Origin: an uncultured Cetobacterium sp.
Lineage (GTDB): Bacteria; Fusobacteriota; Fusobacteriia; Fusobacteriales; Fusobacteriaceae
Length of the DNA: 64,000 nt
Assembly: GCF_945952365.1 (NCBI RefSeq)
Contig: NZ_CAMFHX010000001.1
Location: 62,001 to 126,000, forward strand
Direction: 5' to 3'
The position numbers and the translations under genes are program-made. The notes under the pieces are model-generated. The model searched no databases. It saw nothing but the letters and a program-made list of their open reading frames with translations, and was not told where the DNA came from. Shown here in pieces: positions 26,630 to 35,599 of this stretch (within the stretch, counting starts at the first letter, position 1; every line of letters begins with the position of its first letter).

Positions 26630-28152
26630 ATATCTATATTCATAACTTTACTAAAGTATAAATCTATCTCTTCTTGAGTTTCATCACTATAATTTTCTAA
26701 CTGCTTTTTTACCAAAGAAACAACTTCTATTAACTCTTCAGATTTTTCTGGATAATAAAGCGGACACTCTTTTAAAGGTGTCGAATAAAACTCTAAATTC
26801 TTTCCTTTTTTCTTTCCTATATAATTAAACCAATAATAAAAAACTTTCGAATTTAAATAACCTAGAATATAAAATAGATTTACCTCAGAGGCTTTAGCTG
26901 TTAAATAGTATACATCAGCACTACTATAAAACGGATCCTCAGTATACCCGAAATTATTTGTCTTACATCTTTGTCTAACAACAATTTTTGGCTTTAAGAA
27001 AATCTCCTCATCTCTTCCCCATTGTAACTCCCACCAATTTATTCTGTTATTAACGACCTCTCTTCTCAAAGATAATTTTGCTTTATATTCCAATAGATAA
27101 TTCATTAAATTCTCATCCAAAGTTGATTTTCCATTTAGATATATTATCCAAAATGGTGGTTTTTTTGAAACTTCATACTTTCCTATATCTTTATTTTTAT
27201 AAAATGGTTTCAAATAGTTTTTAAACTCCTCTTTATACTCGTCAAAAACAAAGACCTTATCTGCTCCACTAACTATCCCTTGATTCACTTTCAATAGTTC
27301 TCCTAAAGTTCTATTGCTATTATCTCTTATTTTTTGAATATTTTTTTTACAAAATGGTGGTATCAAAATTATTTTACTGTGCTCTTGTGCAAATATATTG
27401 TTTTGCTCAATCGTATAGTCTATATTGTCATCATTTATAAAAACATCACTATTTTCCTTAGATTTCTGCCAATAAAATATGATATTATGTTGACCTATCG
27501 CATCTTTAAAAATAGAGTGACTATAGTTTTCAATTCTAAAAAATTCACCTTCAGCTCTCAATTTATCTCTCAACCCTTCTGCACTATCAGCTTTTAGCCA
27601 ATAGTTAGTTGTAAGATAAACTAAAATTCCATTCTCTTTTAAAATATCTACTCCTTTTTCAATGAAAAAGTAAAAATAGTCCATTTTAGGTTTATAATAT
27701 TTTTTCCCAAAATCAGTTTCTTTTATCGTATGAAAAATCTCTTTATGGTTTTTTTCACCTAAATAGGGTGGATTTCCAATAACTATATCATACTTTTCAT
27801 CTATTATTTCATAAAGTGAATCACACTCTTTTAAATTTAAGTTGCCCTTTATACCATATGTAAAGAAAAGAGCCTCCGCTCTTTTTTTTAAAATATTTAA
27901 TGCATTCGAATCTATATCATATCCTGTTAACCATTTTTCACTGTATCTATATTCTCCAAATACTTTCTTTGAAGTTTTCAATAACTCCTCTAACATAGCT
28001 AAAAGTAGATTTCCTGATCCACAAGATATATCTACTATTTTTATATCTAAAATATTTTCATTACAATTTTTTTCTAAATATTTAGCTAATGATATTTTTG
28101 CCATGCTCACAGCATATTGTTCTGGAGTATATATTTTATAATTATATTCCAA
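26614..28152 (-). CDS. Orphan N6-adenine DNA methyltransferase (Eco57I/TaqI-like)
   Basis: 512-aa gamma-type amino-methyltransferase. Seen: N-terminal YTPEQYAVSMAKISLAKYL, SAM motif I IVDISCGSGNLLLAML (about 40-55), motif III-like YDIDSNALNIL, catalytic motif IV VIGNPPYLGEK (about 125-135), then a TaqI-type specificity domain (about 280-480). No nuclease motif is present and no restriction enzyme gene adjoins it. It begins 1 nt after the scpA stop, inside the polA-whiA-ribF-scpA operon, so it appears to be a solitary methylase with a housekeeping transcript. The target sequence is unknown. Confidence 0.85.
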   Translation of the reverse strand: MEYNYKIYTPEQYAVSMAKISLAKYLEKNCNENILDIKIVDISCGSGNLLLAMLEELLKTSKKVFGEYRYSEKWLTGYDIDSNALNILKKRAEALFFTYGIKGNLNLKECDSLYEIIDEKYDIVIGNPPYLGEKNHKEIFHTIKETDFGKKYYKPKMDYFYFFIEKGVDILKENGILVYLTTNYWLKADSAEGLRDKLRAEGEFFRIENYSHSIFKDAIGQHNIIFYWQKSKENSDVFINDDNIDYTIEQNNIFAQEHSKIILIPPFCKKNIQKIRDNSNRTLGELLKVNQGIVSGADKVFVFDEYKEEFKNYLKPFYKNKDIGKYEVSKKPPFWIIYLNGKSTLDENLMNYLLEYKAKLSLRREVVNNRINWWELQWGRDEEIFLKPKIVVRQRCKTNNFGYTEDPFYSSADVYYLTAKASEVNLFYILGYLNSKVFYYWFNYIGKKKGKNLEFYSTPLKECPLYYPEKSEELIEVVSLVKKQLENYSDETQEEIDLYFSKVMNIDIREEQ

Positions 28153-28153
28153 A

Positions 28154-28834
28154 TCAGCCCCTCCTAAAGAGTTTTAAGCTACCTTCACCCTCTATTGATA
28201 TAACCCCATCTCTGTACAAATCTAGAACCGCTAAAAATATATATACCAAGTGAGTTCTATTCTCTGCTCTTCTAAAAAGATCCACTACATTTTTCTCTGC
28301 TGAATAAAGTATTACTTTTATTCTATCCATCTCCTCTTTTAAAGAGTATCTTTTCTCCACTTCAATCTCTAAAAACTCCTCATCTTTTGGAAGATATTTA
28401 ACATAGCTATTAAATACATCCTGAAGTTTTAAAGTTGTCAAATCAAACTCTTTAGGGATATTTTTTGTTATCTTTCTTCCCTCTCCTCTTGTATAAGCAA
28501 TATTATATTCACACTCTATAGTAGCTATAACTGTCGCTACCTCTTTAAAGACTTTATAGTCCTCTAATCTTCTTTTTAAATCCTTTTCTTTTTCCTCTTC
28601 TTTATTTACACTTAAAATAGACACTGCTTTTATCTCTAAAAGTTCAGAAGCTATCTCTAAAAACTCTACCTTTATACCTAAATTGTCAGTTTGTGCTTTT
28701 TCTATATAGTGAATATATTCATCTATTATCTGAGATATTTTTATTTCAGATATTTTCATTTTTTTCTTTTCGATAAGATGTAGTAGAAGGTCTAATGGAC
28801 CTTCAAAATTATCTATCTTTAGTACTATCTCCAT
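28154..28834 (-). CDS. scpA: Segregation and condensation protein A
   Basis: ScpA is the kleisin that bridges SMC heads with ScpB in the bacterial condensin. Seen: the N-terminal FEGPLDLLLHLIEKKKMKISEIKISQI pattern (residues 9-35) and the C-terminal winged helix with RTHLVYIFLAVLDLYRDGVISIEGEG. 226 aa is usual. The start lies 26 nt inside the ribF end, indicating translational coupling. scpB is not in the window. Confidence 0.94.
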   Translation of the reverse strand: MEIVLKIDNFEGPLDLLLHLIEKKKMKISEIKISQIIDEYIHYIEKAQTDNLGIKVEFLEIASELLEIKAVSILSVNKEEEKEKDLKRRLEDYKVFKEVATVIATIECEYNIAYTRGEGRKITKNIPKEFDLTTLKLQDVFNSYVKYLPKDEEFLEIEVEKRYSLKEEMDRIKVILYSAEKNVVDLFRRAENRTHLVYIFLAVLDLYRDGVISIEGEGSLKLFRRG

Positions 28835-29768
28835 CCTCTATTACCCTAACCTTAGCTCTCCAATTAAGAACATCATTTTTTATTGTTTCTTTTAACTCAT
28901 CCATTGAATTAAATTTTTTCTCTTCTCTTAAAAACTCCATTAAAGATACATATATTCTTTTTCCATAAATATCTCTATCAAAATCTAAGATATGTACTTC
29001 TATACTTCTTTCATCAGGCTTTAGTGTTGGATTTTTACCAATATTAATGACAGCACTCCAACTTCTCTCTTCCCCTTCTACTACTACTCTTCCTCCATAT
29101 AATCCAAATGGAGGATATATTTTATTTAAAATTTTCAAATTAGCTGTTGGAAACCCCATAACTCTTCCTAATTTTCTTCCATGTACAACCTCACCAATAA
29201 TTAAAAATGGTTGCCCTAAACATCTATTTGCTATATCCAAATTCCCTGTTGCTAACATCTCTCTTATAAAAGTTGAACTTATTACCTGCTCTTGAAGCTT
29301 TATTGGCTCAATCACATTTACGTTCATATCTAAATTTTTTGCAAAACATTTTAAGTTATGAACTGTCCCTTTCCCACCTTTTCCAAAAGAAAAGTTAAAT
29401 CCTACATAGATCTCTTTTGTATTTAAAGTTTCCTTTAACACTGTCTTTATAAATTGCTCAGGGCTCATACTTGAAAACTCTTTAGTAAAAGGTTGTAAAA
29501 TTAAATAGTCTACTCCTAAAGATTTTATTATATGTACCTTCTCCTCTAAAGAGCTAATTAACTTCGGTGCTTTTATACTATTTGTCACCTCTAAAGGATG
29601 GTTTAAAAACGTAAATACCGCGGATTTACCTCCAGCTTTTTTCGCCTCTTCAACTGCTTTAGATATCAACTCCCTATGTCCCATATGAATTCCATCAAAA
29701 GCACCGATAGCAACATAAATATTTTCAAATTTTTCTTCAGTTAGCAAAATATTATCTATTATCTTCAT
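28809..29768 (-). CDS. ribF: Bifunctional riboflavin kinase/FAD synthetase
   Basis: RibF makes FMN and then FAD. The N-terminal FAD synthetase has GAFDGIHMGHRELI (about residues 22-35, the HxGH nucleotidyltransferase motif) and FSFGKGGKGT; the C-terminal riboflavin kinase has GRVMGFPTANL (about 201-211), GLYGGRV and the catalytic-Glu region RSIEVHILDFDRDIYG. 319 aa is normal. It supplies flavin cofactors relevant to the several flavoenzymes in this window. Confidence 0.95.
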   Translation of the reverse strand: MKIIDNILLTEEKFENIYVAIGAFDGIHMGHRELISKAVEEAKKAGGKSAVFTFLNHPLEVTNSIKAPKLISSLEEKVHIIKSLGVDYLILQPFTKEFSSMSPEQFIKTVLKETLNTKEIYVGFNFSFGKGGKGTVHNLKCFAKNLDMNVNVIEPIKLQEQVISSTFIREMLATGNLDIANRCLGQPFLIIGEVVHGRKLGRVMGFPTANLKILNKIYPPFGLYGGRVVVEGEERSWSAVINIGKNPTLKPDERSIEVHILDFDRDIYGKRIYVSLMEFLREEKKFNSMDELKETIKNDVLNWRAKVRVIEDGDSTKDR

Positions 29769-29778
29769 AGTACTCCCC

Positions 29779-30681
29779 TTATGCCTCTCTATCTTTTTCT
29801 AAAAGTTCATTGTGTATATCTTCAATTCTTCTAAATCTGTTTCTTATTCCAGATTTAGATATTCCTATTATTTCTGCTAACTCTTGCAAAGAAGCTTCTG
29901 GATTTTCTAATCTCAAGAATGCAATCTCTTCAAGAACAGGACTAAGGTTATTTAGCCCCATTCTATTTCCTATTAGGTTTATCATTTTTATCTGTTTTCT
30001 CGCTGTATCCAATGTTTTCGTTTCATTGGCAACTTCCCAGTTCATCTCTCTAATAGTTTTATTTTTCAAATCTTTAATCATAGTAGTCTCTTCATAATTA
30101 TAAAACTCTTTCATCGATCCTATTAAAACTATTATATCCATAATATCTTCAGCGTTTCTCATATAAACTAAAGGTTTATTTCTCTTGATTGTCTTATATG
30201 CTCTTTTCTCCATCTTTATTAAAAGATTATATAGTTCATCAGCTAATTCATCACTATCTACGAAAAAGTCTAATGCATACTCTTTTTCAGGAGATTTTAT
30301 ATATCCACACCCTAAGAACATCCCTCTTATAAATCCTTTTTCTATTGTCTCATTTATATTTTCACTATGTAAACTATACCTATCTAAACTATCTATAAAT
30401 CTCTTTACACCTGGTTGAGACGGAATAGTTATTACATATGTATTATGTTCTCCAAACTTTTTACTTTTAGAAAATTTTATGAATATCTTTAATTTTGTTA
30501 ATTCCTTTAGCATTGTGTATATTCTTTCAGCTATCTCTTTATTCTCTAGCTTCAACTCTATACTATTTTCATTTATGGCGTGTTTTAACAAGAGTATCGC
30601 TCTTATTTCAGCGTACTTTTCATCTTCTAATAGTTCACACCTATGAAGTATCTCATTTTTCACTTTATAAGTATACGACAC
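29779..30681 (-). CDS. whiA: WhiA family DNA-binding protein
   Basis: WhiA has a LAGLIDADG-homing-endonuclease-like N-terminal fold and a C-terminal helix-turn-helix; in actinomycetes it activates sporulation-division genes and in B. subtilis affects division and chromosome segregation. Seen: FIRGMFLGCGYIKSPEKEY (about 114-132), NWEVANETKTLDTARKQI, and the HTH SLQELAEIIGISKSGIRNRF (about 265-284). GTG start at 30681 follows AGGAGG. It lies between polA and ribF. Confidence 0.92.
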   Translation of the reverse strand: MSYTYKVKNEILHRCELLEDEKYAEIRAILLLKHAINENSIELKLENKEIAERIYTMLKELTKLKIFIKFSKSKKFGEHNTYVITIPSQPGVKRFIDSLDRYSLHSENINETIEKGFIRGMFLGCGYIKSPEKEYALDFFVDSDELADELYNLLIKMEKRAYKTIKRNKPLVYMRNAEDIMDIIVLIGSMKEFYNYEETTMIKDLKNKTIREMNWEVANETKTLDTARKQIKMINLIGNRMGLNNLSPVLEEIAFLRLENPEASLQELAEIIGISKSGIRNRFRRIEDIHNELLEKDREA

Positions 30682-30692
30682 AATTTTTCCTC

Positions 30693-33440
30693 CTACTTCG
30701 TTTCAGACCAATTCTGTCCTATAGAGCTATTTACCTCTAGATTTACTTTAGAGAACTTTATACTTTCTCTCATAACTTTCTCTATTTCAGTTTTATACTC
30801 TAAGGCTTTATCTTTTTCCACTTCGAATATAAGTTCATCGTGTACTTGAAGTAACATATGAATATCATTTTTATCTTTTAAAAGATTATATAAATTTATC
30901 ATAACTTTTTTTAAAACCTCAGCAGCTGTTCCTTGAATCACTGTATTTACAGCCATTCTTTCAGCCTGACTTTTTATAACTCTATTGTTTGAATTGATTC
31001 CATCTATTATTCTTTTTCTTTTGAAATATGTTTCTACATATCCATTTTCTTCAGCAGACATTATAATCTCTTTCTCTAAATGTTTCACCGAAGGGTATTG
31101 TTCAAAATATCTACTGATATAATCAGACGCTTCTTTTGGAGTTATCTTTAACTCTTGAGATAATCCAAATGCTGTCTTACCATATATTATACTGAAGTTT
31201 ACTGTTTTTGCTGCATCTCTTTGCTCTCTTGAAACACTCTCTTCATCTGACAATTGGAATAACTTTCTAGCTGTTAAACTATGTAAATCTAAATTTTCAG
31301 CATAAGCTTTTATCAGATTTTCATCCTGTGATATCTCTGCTAAAACTCTCAACTCAATTTGAGAGTAGTCTATACCTAAAAGTACACATCCCTCTTTAGC
31401 TACAAATCCAGCTCTTATCTTCATTCCCTCCTCTGTTCTCACAGGGATATTTTGAAGATTTGGGTCTGATGATGACAATCTTCCTGTAGCTGTTCCTGTT
31501 TGATTGAATGTCGTATGAAGCCTATCATTTTCATCAGCCATCTTTGGAAGTGGATCTACATATGTAGATTTCAGTTTACTCAGTTTTCTATATTCTAAAA
31601 TATACTTAGCTATTGGGTAGCCTTGTTCATCTAACTTTTCTAAAACTTCACTGTCTGTTGAGAACCCTGTTTTTGTTTTCTTTACAGGTGGAATATTTAA
31701 GTTGATAAACAGAATCTCTCCTAGTTGCTTTGGAGAGTTAATATTGAACTCGCCCTCTGCTTCCTCATATATTTTAGCTGTTAAATTTTCTAGTTTTACT
31801 TCTAGCTCTGTACTATACTCTGCAAAATACTTTGGACATATTTTTATTCCCTCTATTTCCATAGCTGCTAAAACTTTTATTAAAGGCATCTCTGTATCTT
31901 TTAAAACTTCATATAGATTGTTATGCTTTAACTCTTTTAAAAGCTCTGGATATGCTAATAGCATCCCTCTAGTTCTCTTTGCTAAAAACTTTCCATACTC
32001 TTCAGCTGACACATCGTCTATTTTTGTTTTTCCAAATACCTCTGAATATTTCTCAATATCTTCCTCTATAACATTTCTTAACATAACCTCAATCTCTTCT
32101 CTAGTTTGAGATGTTAAAAGATGATAAGCTAACATTGTATCAAACTCCATATTTTTTATAGAGTAACCTTTTCTTAAAATATTCTTAAATCCGTAAGAGA
32201 TAAATTGAGTATCTGATTCTAGTAGTTTTTTTAATGAATCAATACTTTCGTTATCATCTAGTGGTAAATAGTAATCTCTACTTTTTAAAGAAGCTGCCAC
32301 TCCTTTATCACCTAAATATATTGCTACTTTCTCATTTGAAGATAACTTTTTAAAAATCTCTTCTCCTTTTAAAATGAAAAAACCTTTTTCTTCAGGAGAT
32401 ACAATTTCTGTAGAAGCCATAAAATTAAACAATCCAAGTTGCATTCCACCACTTGCAGGAGCTGAAGCTACAACCTTCTCTTCTGCTGGTTCTATACTCA
32501 ATGTCATCTGTGTTTCAGATTTTTCTTCAGAAGATGTTTGTGATATTTCTGTACTCACTAGATTTTCAAGTCCTAACTTTTTTATTAGAGATTTAAACTC
32601 TAACATCTTAAAGAACTCCAACAACCTTGCATTATCCCTTTTATATTCCAACTCTTCATCTTTTAAATCCAAATGGATATATTGAATAGTAGCTAACTCT
32701 CTACTTAAAAATGCCATCTCTTTATCTTCAATTAAATTATTTATTAATGATTTACCAATTCCAGGAAGTTCTGTTAAAGAATCTATATTTTTATATACAC
32801 CCTCTAGATTTCCATACTTTTCTAACATCGGTATAGCTTTTTTTGATCCTATTTTTCTAACACCTGGTATTCCATCACTTGTATCTCCAATTAATCCAAA
32901 CAGATCAGGAATCATATCTGGTTTTACACCTAGCTGTTCTATTACATCCTCTTCAGTTCTAAGTATTTTTAAACCTCCACCATCTCCTTTTCCTAAAAGA
33001 GCTATATTTACGTGGTCATTTAATATTTGAGATAAGTCTTTATCTCCTGTTATCACATATGACTCGATTCCTTTCGCTGCTAAATCTTTAGCTAAACTTC
33101 CTAAGACATCATCTGCTTCATAGCCATCTATTTTAAATTTCTTTATTCCAAAACAATCTAAAAGTTCCTCTATTCTTGGAATTTGAACTACTAAATCCTC
33201 AGGGGCTGCATCTCTTTTTGCTTTATAATCCTTATACATCTCACTTCTTTTTAGAGTCGCTCTTTTAACATCAAAAGCAGCTCCTATATAATCAGGTTCT
33301 AACTGATTTATTACACTTAACAGTGTGTTTATGAATCCATAAACCGCTCCTGTCGGTTCATTTTTAGTTCTAAAATTAAGATTCCCATAAAAAGCTCTGT
33401 ACATTATTGCACTTACATCTAATAAAACTGCTTTTTTCAT
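30693..33440 (-). CDS. polA: DNA polymerase I
   Basis: PolA, 915 aa. Residues 1-290 are the 5'-3' flap exonuclease (DVKRATLKRSEMYKDYKAKR, DGYEADDVLGSLA, SDGIPGVRKIG). The middle region lacks a DxE exonuclease motif (the matching strand reads EKVAIYLGDKG), so proofreading is probably absent, as in B. subtilis and Taq. The polymerase has motif A LLGIDYSQIELRVLA, motif B RDAAKTVNFSIIYGKTAFGL and motif C QVHDELIFEV. It is the first gene of the polA-whiA-ribF-scpA-methyltransferase operon. Confidence 0.96.
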   Translation of the reverse strand: MKKAVLLDVSAIMYRAFYGNLNFRTKNEPTGAVYGFINTLLSVINQLEPDYIGAAFDVKRATLKRSEMYKDYKAKRDAAPEDLVVQIPRIEELLDCFGIKKFKIDGYEADDVLGSLAKDLAAKGIESYVITGDKDLSQILNDHVNIALLGKGDGGGLKILRTEEDVIEQLGVKPDMIPDLFGLIGDTSDGIPGVRKIGSKKAIPMLEKYGNLEGVYKNIDSLTELPGIGKSLINNLIEDKEMAFLSRELATIQYIHLDLKDEELEYKRDNARLLEFFKMLEFKSLIKKLGLENLVSTEISQTSSEEKSETQMTLSIEPAEEKVVASAPASGGMQLGLFNFMASTEIVSPEEKGFFILKGEEIFKKLSSNEKVAIYLGDKGVAASLKSRDYYLPLDDNESIDSLKKLLESDTQFISYGFKNILRKGYSIKNMEFDTMLAYHLLTSQTREEIEVMLRNVIEEDIEKYSEVFGKTKIDDVSAEEYGKFLAKRTRGMLLAYPELLKELKHNNLYEVLKDTEMPLIKVLAAMEIEGIKICPKYFAEYSTELEVKLENLTAKIYEEAEGEFNINSPKQLGEILFINLNIPPVKKTKTGFSTDSEVLEKLDEQGYPIAKYILEYRKLSKLKSTYVDPLPKMADENDRLHTTFNQTGTATGRLSSSDPNLQNIPVRTEEGMKIRAGFVAKEGCVLLGIDYSQIELRVLAEISQDENLIKAYAENLDLHSLTARKLFQLSDEESVSREQRDAAKTVNFSIIYGKTAFGLSQELKITPKEASDYISRYFEQYPSVKHLEKEIIMSAEENGYVETYFKRKRIIDGINSNNRVIKSQAERMAVNTVIQGTAAEVLKKVMINLYNLLKDKNDIHMLLQVHDELIFEVEKDKALEYKTEIEKVMRESIKFSKVNLEVNSSIGQNWSETK

Positions 33441-33477
33441 CTTTGTCCCCTTTCATTCTTTTTACATTTTTCATATT

Positions 33478-33486
33478 ATTATACCA
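33478..33486 (-). promoter_or_regulatory. Extended -10 promoter of polA operon
   Basis: Minus strand TGGTATAAT (TATAAT at 33478-33483), about 38 nt upstream of the polA ATG; weak -35 (TTTTAT). Confidence 0.6.
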
Positions 33487-33546
33487 TACAGACTAACTTT
33501 ATAAAAAAAATTATTTTATAAATAAATATTATTTTTTCTATTTTTC

Positions 33547-33555
33547 TGTTATAAT
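33547..33555 (+). promoter_or_regulatory. Extended -10 promoter of ssb
   Basis: TGTTATAAT (TATAAT at 33550-33555), 33 nt before the ssb ATG; no clear -35. Confidence 0.6.
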
Positions 33556-33588
33556 TTGAATGTATAAACTAAAATATAGGAGGTATTT

Positions 33589-34014
33589 ATGAATCTAGTT
33601 GTATTAATTGGACGTTTAACTAGAGATCCTGAACTTAAATTTGGACAAAGTGGTAAAGCTTACTCAAGATTTAGCTTAGCTGTTGACAGACCTTTCTCTA
33701 AAGGTGAAGCAGATTTCATCAACTGTGTCGCTTTCGGAAAGACAGCTGAACTTATTGGTGAGTACCTAAGAAAAGGAAGAAAAGTTGCTGTTAACGGTAG
33801 ACTTCAAATGAATAGATATGAAGTAAATGGAGAAAAAAGAACTAGTTACGATGTACTAGTTGAAAGTATGGAGTTTGTTGAAGGAAGAGGAGAGGCTTCT
33901 CCATCAAATGACTTCGCACCAACACCATCATACTCAGCACCAAGAGCTGCTGAGGCACCATCAAAAGATGACTTCGGTGGATCATCTTTCGATGAGGACG
34001 AATTCCCGTTCTAA
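33589..34014 (+). CDS. ssb: Single-stranded DNA-binding protein
   Basis: SSB, 141 aa. The OB-fold spans residues 1-105: MNLVVLIGRLTRDPELKFGQSGKAY-type start, FINCVAFGKTAELIGEYLRKG and GRLQMNRYEVNGEKR. A short disordered linker leads to the acidic tip DEDEFPF that recruits partner proteins. It is monocistronic, followed by a TPP riboswitch, and diverges from polA. Confidence 0.96.
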   Translation: MNLVVLIGRLTRDPELKFGQSGKAYSRFSLAVDRPFSKGEADFINCVAFGKTAELIGEYLRKGRKVAVNGRLQMNRYEVNGEKRTSYDVLVESMEFVEGRGEASPSNDFAPTPSYSAPRAAEAPSKDDFGGSSFDEDEFPF

Positions 34015-34032
34015 TAATTAAATAATTTATAA

Positions 34033-34108
34033 ACTACTAGGGGTGCCTTCGGGCTGAGATTTTACCCTTAGAACCTGATCTAGTTAATACTAGCGTAGGG
34101 AAGTAGTC
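34033..34108 (+). promoter_or_regulatory. TPP riboswitch (THI box) aptamer
   Basis: The region reads ACTACTAGGGGTGCC...GGGCTGAGAT...TACCCTTAGAACCTGATC...GTTAATACTAGCGTAGGGAAGTAGT when taken in parts, with P1 ACTACT/AGTAGT and all the THI-box landmarks (GGGTGCC, CTGAGA, ACCCTT, GAACCTGATCTAGTTAATAC, GCGTAGGGAA). It precedes tenA and a thiamin-precursor transporter. Confidence 0.95.
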
Positions 34109-34141
34109 TTAACACACATTTATCTTCTATAATTGTGTTCT

Positions 34142-34186
34142 AAAAGCTATTTTCCTAATTTTTTGGAAAATAGCTTTTTTTATTTT
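34142..34186 (+). terminator. Riboswitch-controlled intrinsic terminator
   Basis: Perfect stem AAAAGCTATTTTCC (34142-34155) and GGAAAATAGCTTTT (34165-34178) followed by TTTTATTTTT. It lies between the TPP aptamer and tenA, so TPP probably stops transcription here. An upstream AACACA/TGTGTT pairing may take part in the alternative structure. Confidence 0.85.
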
Positions 34187-34221
34187 TACAAAATTTTCGA
34201 CAAATTTTACAGGAGGATTTT

Positions 34222-34875
34222 ATGTTTTCAAAAGAGTTATATTTAAGTGCAAAAGAGATTTGGGATAGCTACTACGAGCATCCGTTTGTAAAAGAGATAG
34301 GTGAAAATAGTTTAGAAAAAGAGAGATTTAAATTCTATATTATTCAAGATTATCTGTATCTTTTAGAATATGCAAAACTTTTTGCTCTTGGAGTTATAAA
34401 AAGTAAAAATGAAAGTGATATGAAAAAGTTTGCAAAACTTACTGATGGAATTTTAAACTCTGAGATGGGAATACATAGAGTTTATATGAAAAAATTAGGT
34501 ATAACCGAAGAGGATATTTCAAAAATAAAACCAACTTTAGATAATGTCTCTTATACAAGTTATATGCTTTCAGTTTCACACTGTGGAGATATAAAAGAGA
34601 TTGCTGTTGCTGCTCTTTCATGTATGTGGAGTTATAAAATGATTGGTGATAAATTAAAAGAGCTCTATGGAACTGAACAAGATTTTTATGGAGATTGGAT
34701 TAAAACATATTCATCTTCTACTTATGAAGAGCTTACAAATTGGAATATTGAACTTGTTGAAAAATATTGTATAAATATCTCTGAAGAGGAGAAAGAGCAT
34801 CTAAAAACTATATTTATCAACTGTAGTATCTACGAGTATAAATTCTGGGATATGTCATATAAGGGGTCTCATTAA
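34222..34875 (+). CDS. tenA: TenA-family aminopyrimidine aminohydrolase / thiaminase II
   Basis: TenA hydrolyses aminomethyl-aminopyrimidine from degraded thiamin to HMP, salvaging the pyrimidine. Seen: HPFVKEIGEN near the N-terminus, FKFYIIQDYLYLLEYAKLFA (about 37-56, with the pyrimidine-binding Asp), the active-site Cys in AVAALSCMWSYKMIG (about 127-141), and the C-terminal catalytic Glu region SIYEYKFWDMSY. 217 aa is normal. It leads the TPP-controlled operon; RBS AGGAGG precedes ATG. Confidence 0.93.
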   Translation: MFSKELYLSAKEIWDSYYEHPFVKEIGENSLEKERFKFYIIQDYLYLLEYAKLFALGVIKSKNESDMKKFAKLTDGILNSEMGIHRVYMKKLGITEEDISKIKPTLDNVSYTSYMLSVSHCGDIKEIAVAALSCMWSYKMIGDKLKELYGTEQDFYGDWIKTYSSSTYEELTNWNIELVEKYCINISEEEKEHLKTIFINCSIYEYKFWDMSYKGSH

Positions 34876-34876
34876 A

Positions 34877-35599
34877 ATGGATATTCTTAATGTTAGCAAT
34901 CTTACTTTTAATTACAATAACAACTTAGAAAATTTGCCGATTTTAAAAAATCTATCATTTAATGTCAAGAGTAATGAACTAGTAAGTATAGTTGGTGGAA
35001 GTGGTTGTGGAAAATCAACTATCATAAAACTTTTAGCAAGTATTGAAAAACCTATTCAGGGTGATATCGTTATAAACAGCATCTCATACATGCCACAATC
35101 GGATACTCTGCTACCTTGGAGGACTATCCTTCAAAATATTCTTCTTCCAATTGAGATTGAAAAAGGAGATTTGATTAAAGAGAAAGAAAACGCTTTAAAC
35201 CTTTTAAAAAGGTTTAATCTTTTACCCTATGCTGATAATTATCCAAAAGAACTTTCTGGTGGAATGAAACAGCGTATCTCTCTAATTAGGACTCTTATGA
35301 ACAAAGGTGAACTTTTACTTTTAGATGAGCCTTTCTCTGCTCTTGATGCTATTACACGTGAGGATTTACAAAAATGGCTTTTAGATAGTTTAAACTCTCT
35401 TCAAAAAAGTATGATTTTTATTACTCATGATATTGATGAAGCTATATTTTTATCCGATCGTATCTTAGTTTGTAATGAAAAACCACTTTCATCTTTTAAG
35501 GAGTTTAAAGTTCCTAAAGATATAACTTTTGAAGAAACAGCAAAATTAAAAAAAGAGATTTTGAAATCTGTGAAAGGTGTTGAAGATGAAAAAATTTAA
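34877..35599 (+). CDS. thiZ: ABC transporter ATPase for pyrimidine/thiamin precursor uptake (ThiZ-like)
   Basis: NitT/TauT-type ABC ATPase, 240 aa. Walker A is GGSGCGKST (about residues 40-48), the Q-loop YMPQSDTLLPW, signature LSGGMKQR (about 130-137), Walker B LLLLDEPFSALD and the H-loop THD. The LPW after the Q-loop is typical of the TauB/SsuB/ThiZ group. It starts 1 nt after tenA and overlaps the permease gene, so the operon is tightly coupled. Confidence 0.9.
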   Translation: MDILNVSNLTFNYNNNLENLPILKNLSFNVKSNELVSIVGGSGCGKSTIIKLLASIEKPIQGDIVINSISYMPQSDTLLPWRTILQNILLPIEIEKGDLIKEKENALNLLKRFNLLPYADNYPKELSGGMKQRISLIRTLMNKGELLLLDEPFSALDAITREDLQKWLLDSLNSLQKSMIFITHDIDEAIFLSDRILVCNEKPLSSFKEFKVPKDITFEETAKLKKEILKSVKGVEDEKI

